A stretch of DNA of 64,000 nucleotides. Source: Closterium sp. NIES-65. Its lineage: Eukaryota > Streptophyta > Zygnematophyceae > Desmidiales > Closteriaceae. The notes beneath the pieces are model-generated. The model was not told the DNA's origin. It made no database searches and saw nothing but the letters and a program-made list of their open reading frames with translations. The position numbers and the translations under genes are program-made. The stretch is from positions 354,296 through 418,295 of the forward strand of contig CANXME010002155.1 of NCBI GenBank assembly GCA_948144175.1, in the 5' to 3' direction. Positions 61,101 through 64,000 of this stretch are shown here, piece by piece (the stretch's first letter is position 1; each line of letters opens with the position of its first letter).

Positions 61101-64000
61101 CGCTGGGCACTTGTTCTTGCAAATTTGCACACGCTGGGCCTTTGTTCTTGCAATTTTCCACTCGCTGGGCCCTTGTTCTTGCAATTTTTCACTCAGTGGG
61201 CCCTTGTTCTTGCAATTTTGCACTCACTGGGCCCTTGTTCTTGCAATTTGCACAAGCTGGGCCCTTGTTCTTTCAATTTTGCACTCGCTGGGCCCTTGTT
61301 CTTGCAATTTTTAACACGCTGGGCCCTTGTTCTTCCAATCTTGCACACGCTGGGCCCTTGTTCTTGCAATTTTGCACACGCTGGGCCCTTGTTCTTTCAA
61401 TTTTGCACTCGCTAGGCCCTTGTTCTTGCAATTTTGCACATGCTGGGCCCTTGTTCTTGCAATTTTGCACTCAGTGGGCCCTTGTTCTTGATTTTTTGCA
61501 CTCACTGGGCCCTTGTTCTTGCTATTTCGCACACGGTGGGCCCTTGTTTTTTCAAATTTGCACTCGCTTGGCCCTTGTTCTTGCAATTTTGCACACCCCA
61601 GGCCCTTGTTCTTCCAATCTTGCACACGCTGGGCCCTTGTTCTTGCAATTTTGCACTCGCTGGGCCCTTGTTCTTTCATTTTTGCACTCGCTGGGCCCTT
61701 GTTCTTGCAATTTTGCACACGCAGGGCCATTGTTCTTGCAATTTTGCACACGCTGGGCCCTTGTTCTTGCAATTTTGCACACGCTGGGCCCTTTTTCTTG
61801 CAATTTTGCACACGCTGGGCACTTGTTCTTGCAATCTTGCACACTCTGGGCCCTTGTTTTTGCAATTTTGGATACGTTGGGCCCTTGTTCTTGCAATTTT
61901 GCACTCGCTGGGCCCTTGTTCTTGCAATTTTGCACACGCTAGGCACTTGTTCTTGCAAATTTGCACACGCTGGGCCCTTGTTCTTGCAATTTTGCACTCG
62001 CTGGGACCTTGTTCTTGCAATTTTGCACTTAGTGGGCCCTTGTTCTTGCAATTTTGCACTCACTGGGCCCTTGTTCTTGCAATTTTGCACTCACTGGGCC
62101 CTTGTTCTTGTAATATTGCACAAGCTGGGCCCTTGTTCTTTCAATTTTGCACTCGCTGGGCCCTTGTTCTTGCAATTTTGCACACGTTGGGCCCTTGTTC
62201 TTGCAATTTTGCACTCGCTGGGCCCTTGTTCTTGCAATTTTGCACTCACTGGGCCCTTGTTCTTGCAATTTTGCACACGCTGGGCCCTTGTTCTTTCAAT
62301 TTTGCACTCGCTTGGCCCTTGTTCTTGCAATGTTGCACACGCTGGGCTCTTGTTCTTCCAATCTTGCACACGCTGGGCCCTTGTTCTTACAATTTTACAC
62401 TCGCTGGGCCCTTGTTCTTTCAATTTTGCATTCGCTGGGCCCTTGTTCTTGCAATTTTGCACACGCTGGGCCCTTGTTCTTCCAATCTTGCACACTCTGG
62501 GCCCTTGTTCATGCAATTTTGCACACGCTGGGCCCTTGTCCTTGCACTTTTGCACTCGCTGGGCCTTTGTTCTTGCAATTTTGCACAAGCTGGGCCCTTG
62601 TTCTTGCAATTTTACACACGCTGGGCCCTTGTTCTTGCAATTTTGCACACGCTGGGCACTTGTTCTTGCAAATTTGCACACGCTGGGCCCTTGTTCTTGC
62701 AATTTTCCACTCGCTGGGCCCTTGTTCTTGCAATTTTTCACTCAGTGGGCCCTTGTTCTTGCAATTATGTACTCACTGGGCCCTTGTTCTTGCAATCTTG
62801 CACAAGCTGGGCCCTTGTTCTTTCAATTTTGCACTCGCTGGGCCCTTGTTCTTGCAATTTTGCACACGCTGGGCCCTTGTTCTTCCAATCTTGCACACGC
62901 TGGGCCCTTGTTCTTGCAATTTTGCACACGCTGGGCCCTTGTTCTTTCAATTTTGCACTCGCTGGGCCCTTGTTCTTGCAAATTTGCACACGCTGGGCCC
63001 TTGTTCTTGCAATTTTGCACTCGTTGGGCCCTTGTTCTTGCAATTTTGCACTCAGTGGGCCGTTGTTCTCGCAAATTTGCACTCACTGGGCCCTTGTTCT
63101 TGCAATTTTGCACACGCTGGGCCCTTGTTCTTTCAATTTTGCTCTTGCTGGGCCCTTGTTCTTGCAATTTTGCACACGCTGGGCCCTTGTTCTTCCAATC
63201 TTGCACACGCTCGGCCCTTGTTCTTGCAATTTTGCACTCGCTGGGCCCTTGTTCTTTCAATTTTGCACTCGCTAGGCCCTTGTTCTTGCCATTTTGCACA
63301 CGCTGGGCCCTTGTTCTTCCTATCTTGCACACTCTGGGCCCTTGTTCCTGCAATTTTGCACATGCTGGGCGCTTGTCCTTGCACATTTGCACTTGCTGGG
63401 CCTTTGTTCTTGCAATTTTGCACACGTTGGGCCCTTGTTCTTGCAATTTTGCATACGCTGGGCCCTTGTTCTTGCAATTTTGCACATGGTGGGCACTTGT
63501 TCTTGCAATTTTGTACACGTTGGGCCCTTGTTCTTGCAATTTTGCACTCGCTGGGCCCTTGTTCTTGCAATTTTGCACTCACTAGGCCCTTGTTCTTGCA
63601 ATTTTGCACACGCTGGGCCCTTGTTCTTGCAAGTGTGCACACGGTGAGCCGTTGTTCTTGCAATTTTGCACTCGCTGGGCCCTTGTTCTTGCACTTTTGC
63701 ACACGCTGGGCCCTTGTTCTTGCAAGTGTGCACATGGTGAGCCCTTGTTCTTGCATTTTTGCACATGCTGGGCCCTTGTTCTTGCAATTTTGCACTCAGT
63801 GGGCCCTTGTTCTTGCAATTTTGCACTCACAGGGCCCTTGTTCTTGCAATTTTGCACACGGTGGGCCCTTGTTTTTTCAAATTTGCACTCGCTTGGCCCT
63901 TGTTCTTGCAATTTTGCACTCAGTGGGCCCTTGTTCTTCCAATCTTGCACACGCTGGGCCCTTGTTCTTGCAATTTTGCACTCGCTGGGCCCTTGTTCTT

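Larger units (their letters stand above)
12822..64000. repeat. 31-bp satellite array, about 51 kb, truncated by the window edge
   Basis: A continuous head-to-tail array of roughly 1,650 units; a unit identical to the apparent consensus is at 14282-14312. Each unit has the palindrome GGGCCC, the spacer TTGTTCT and the dyad TGCAATTTTGCA, joined to the next by CACGC. Common variants change the linker (ACACG, ACTCG, ACTCA, ACATG), the dyad start (TTTCAA, TTCCAATC, CATTTT, CACTTT) or give the linked form AAGTGTGCACACGGTGAG. Length variants are rare. I found no inserted transposon, gene or unique sequence anywhere in it. The consensus has no stop codon in any of the six frames. Long frames on both strands (up to 1,447 codons at 33348-37691) are therefore expected from the repeat and are not genes. 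Confidence 0.98.

Noticed and set aside
12822-64000. CRISPR-like array
   Set aside because: The 31-bp repeats are directly adjacent with no unique spacers, and the context is a plant-type nuclear genome.

Overview
The window is nuclear DNA from a photosynthetic eukaryote, most likely a streptophyte alga or an early-diverging land plant. Three things point there: GT-AG spliceosomal introns with long pyrimidine tracts; a plant-type lysophospholipid acyltransferase of the MBOAT family; and a chromodomain-bearing Ty3/gypsy retrotransposon (chromovirus). A fourth is a nuclear gene for a cyanobacterial-type VanY D,D-carboxypeptidase that starts with a plastid transit-like sequence, as expected in a lineage that keeps plastid peptidoglycan. 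The species cannot be named from sequence alone.

Layout. 1-3607: 3' part of a Ty3/gypsy chromovirus (protease end, reverse transcriptase, RNase H, integrase, chromodomain, polypurine tract, 3' LTR), with a frameshift near 1210. 3671-7470, minus strand: an eight-exon gene that I assembled by splice phase and family motifs, encoding a 507-residue VanY-like zinc peptidase with a membrane anchor. 7471-8419: shared upstream region of two divergent genes. 8420-11916, plus strand: an eight-exon gene for a 493-residue lysophospholipid acyltransferase. 11917-12746: 3' flank and a promoter-like stretch. 12747-12821: a short open segment with a good start context that runs directly into the satellite. 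12822-64000: an uninterrupted array of a 31-bp satellite (about 1,650 units), still running at the window edge.

Two features stand out. First, at least three and probably four exons in the two neighbouring genes have a degenerate second copy in the intron immediately 5' of the working exon. Second, the satellite is organised at several nested levels (31 bp; 124 bp; about 3.38 kb; about 8.64 kb), and its consensus has no stop codon in any of the six frames. This is why very long but meaningless open frames cover both strands.

The two host genes have no obvious joint pathway. Both are predicted to act on membranes: VanY at a plastid membrane on peptidoglycan stem peptides, the acyltransferase in the endomembrane system on phospholipids. 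They share only their head-to-head arrangement.
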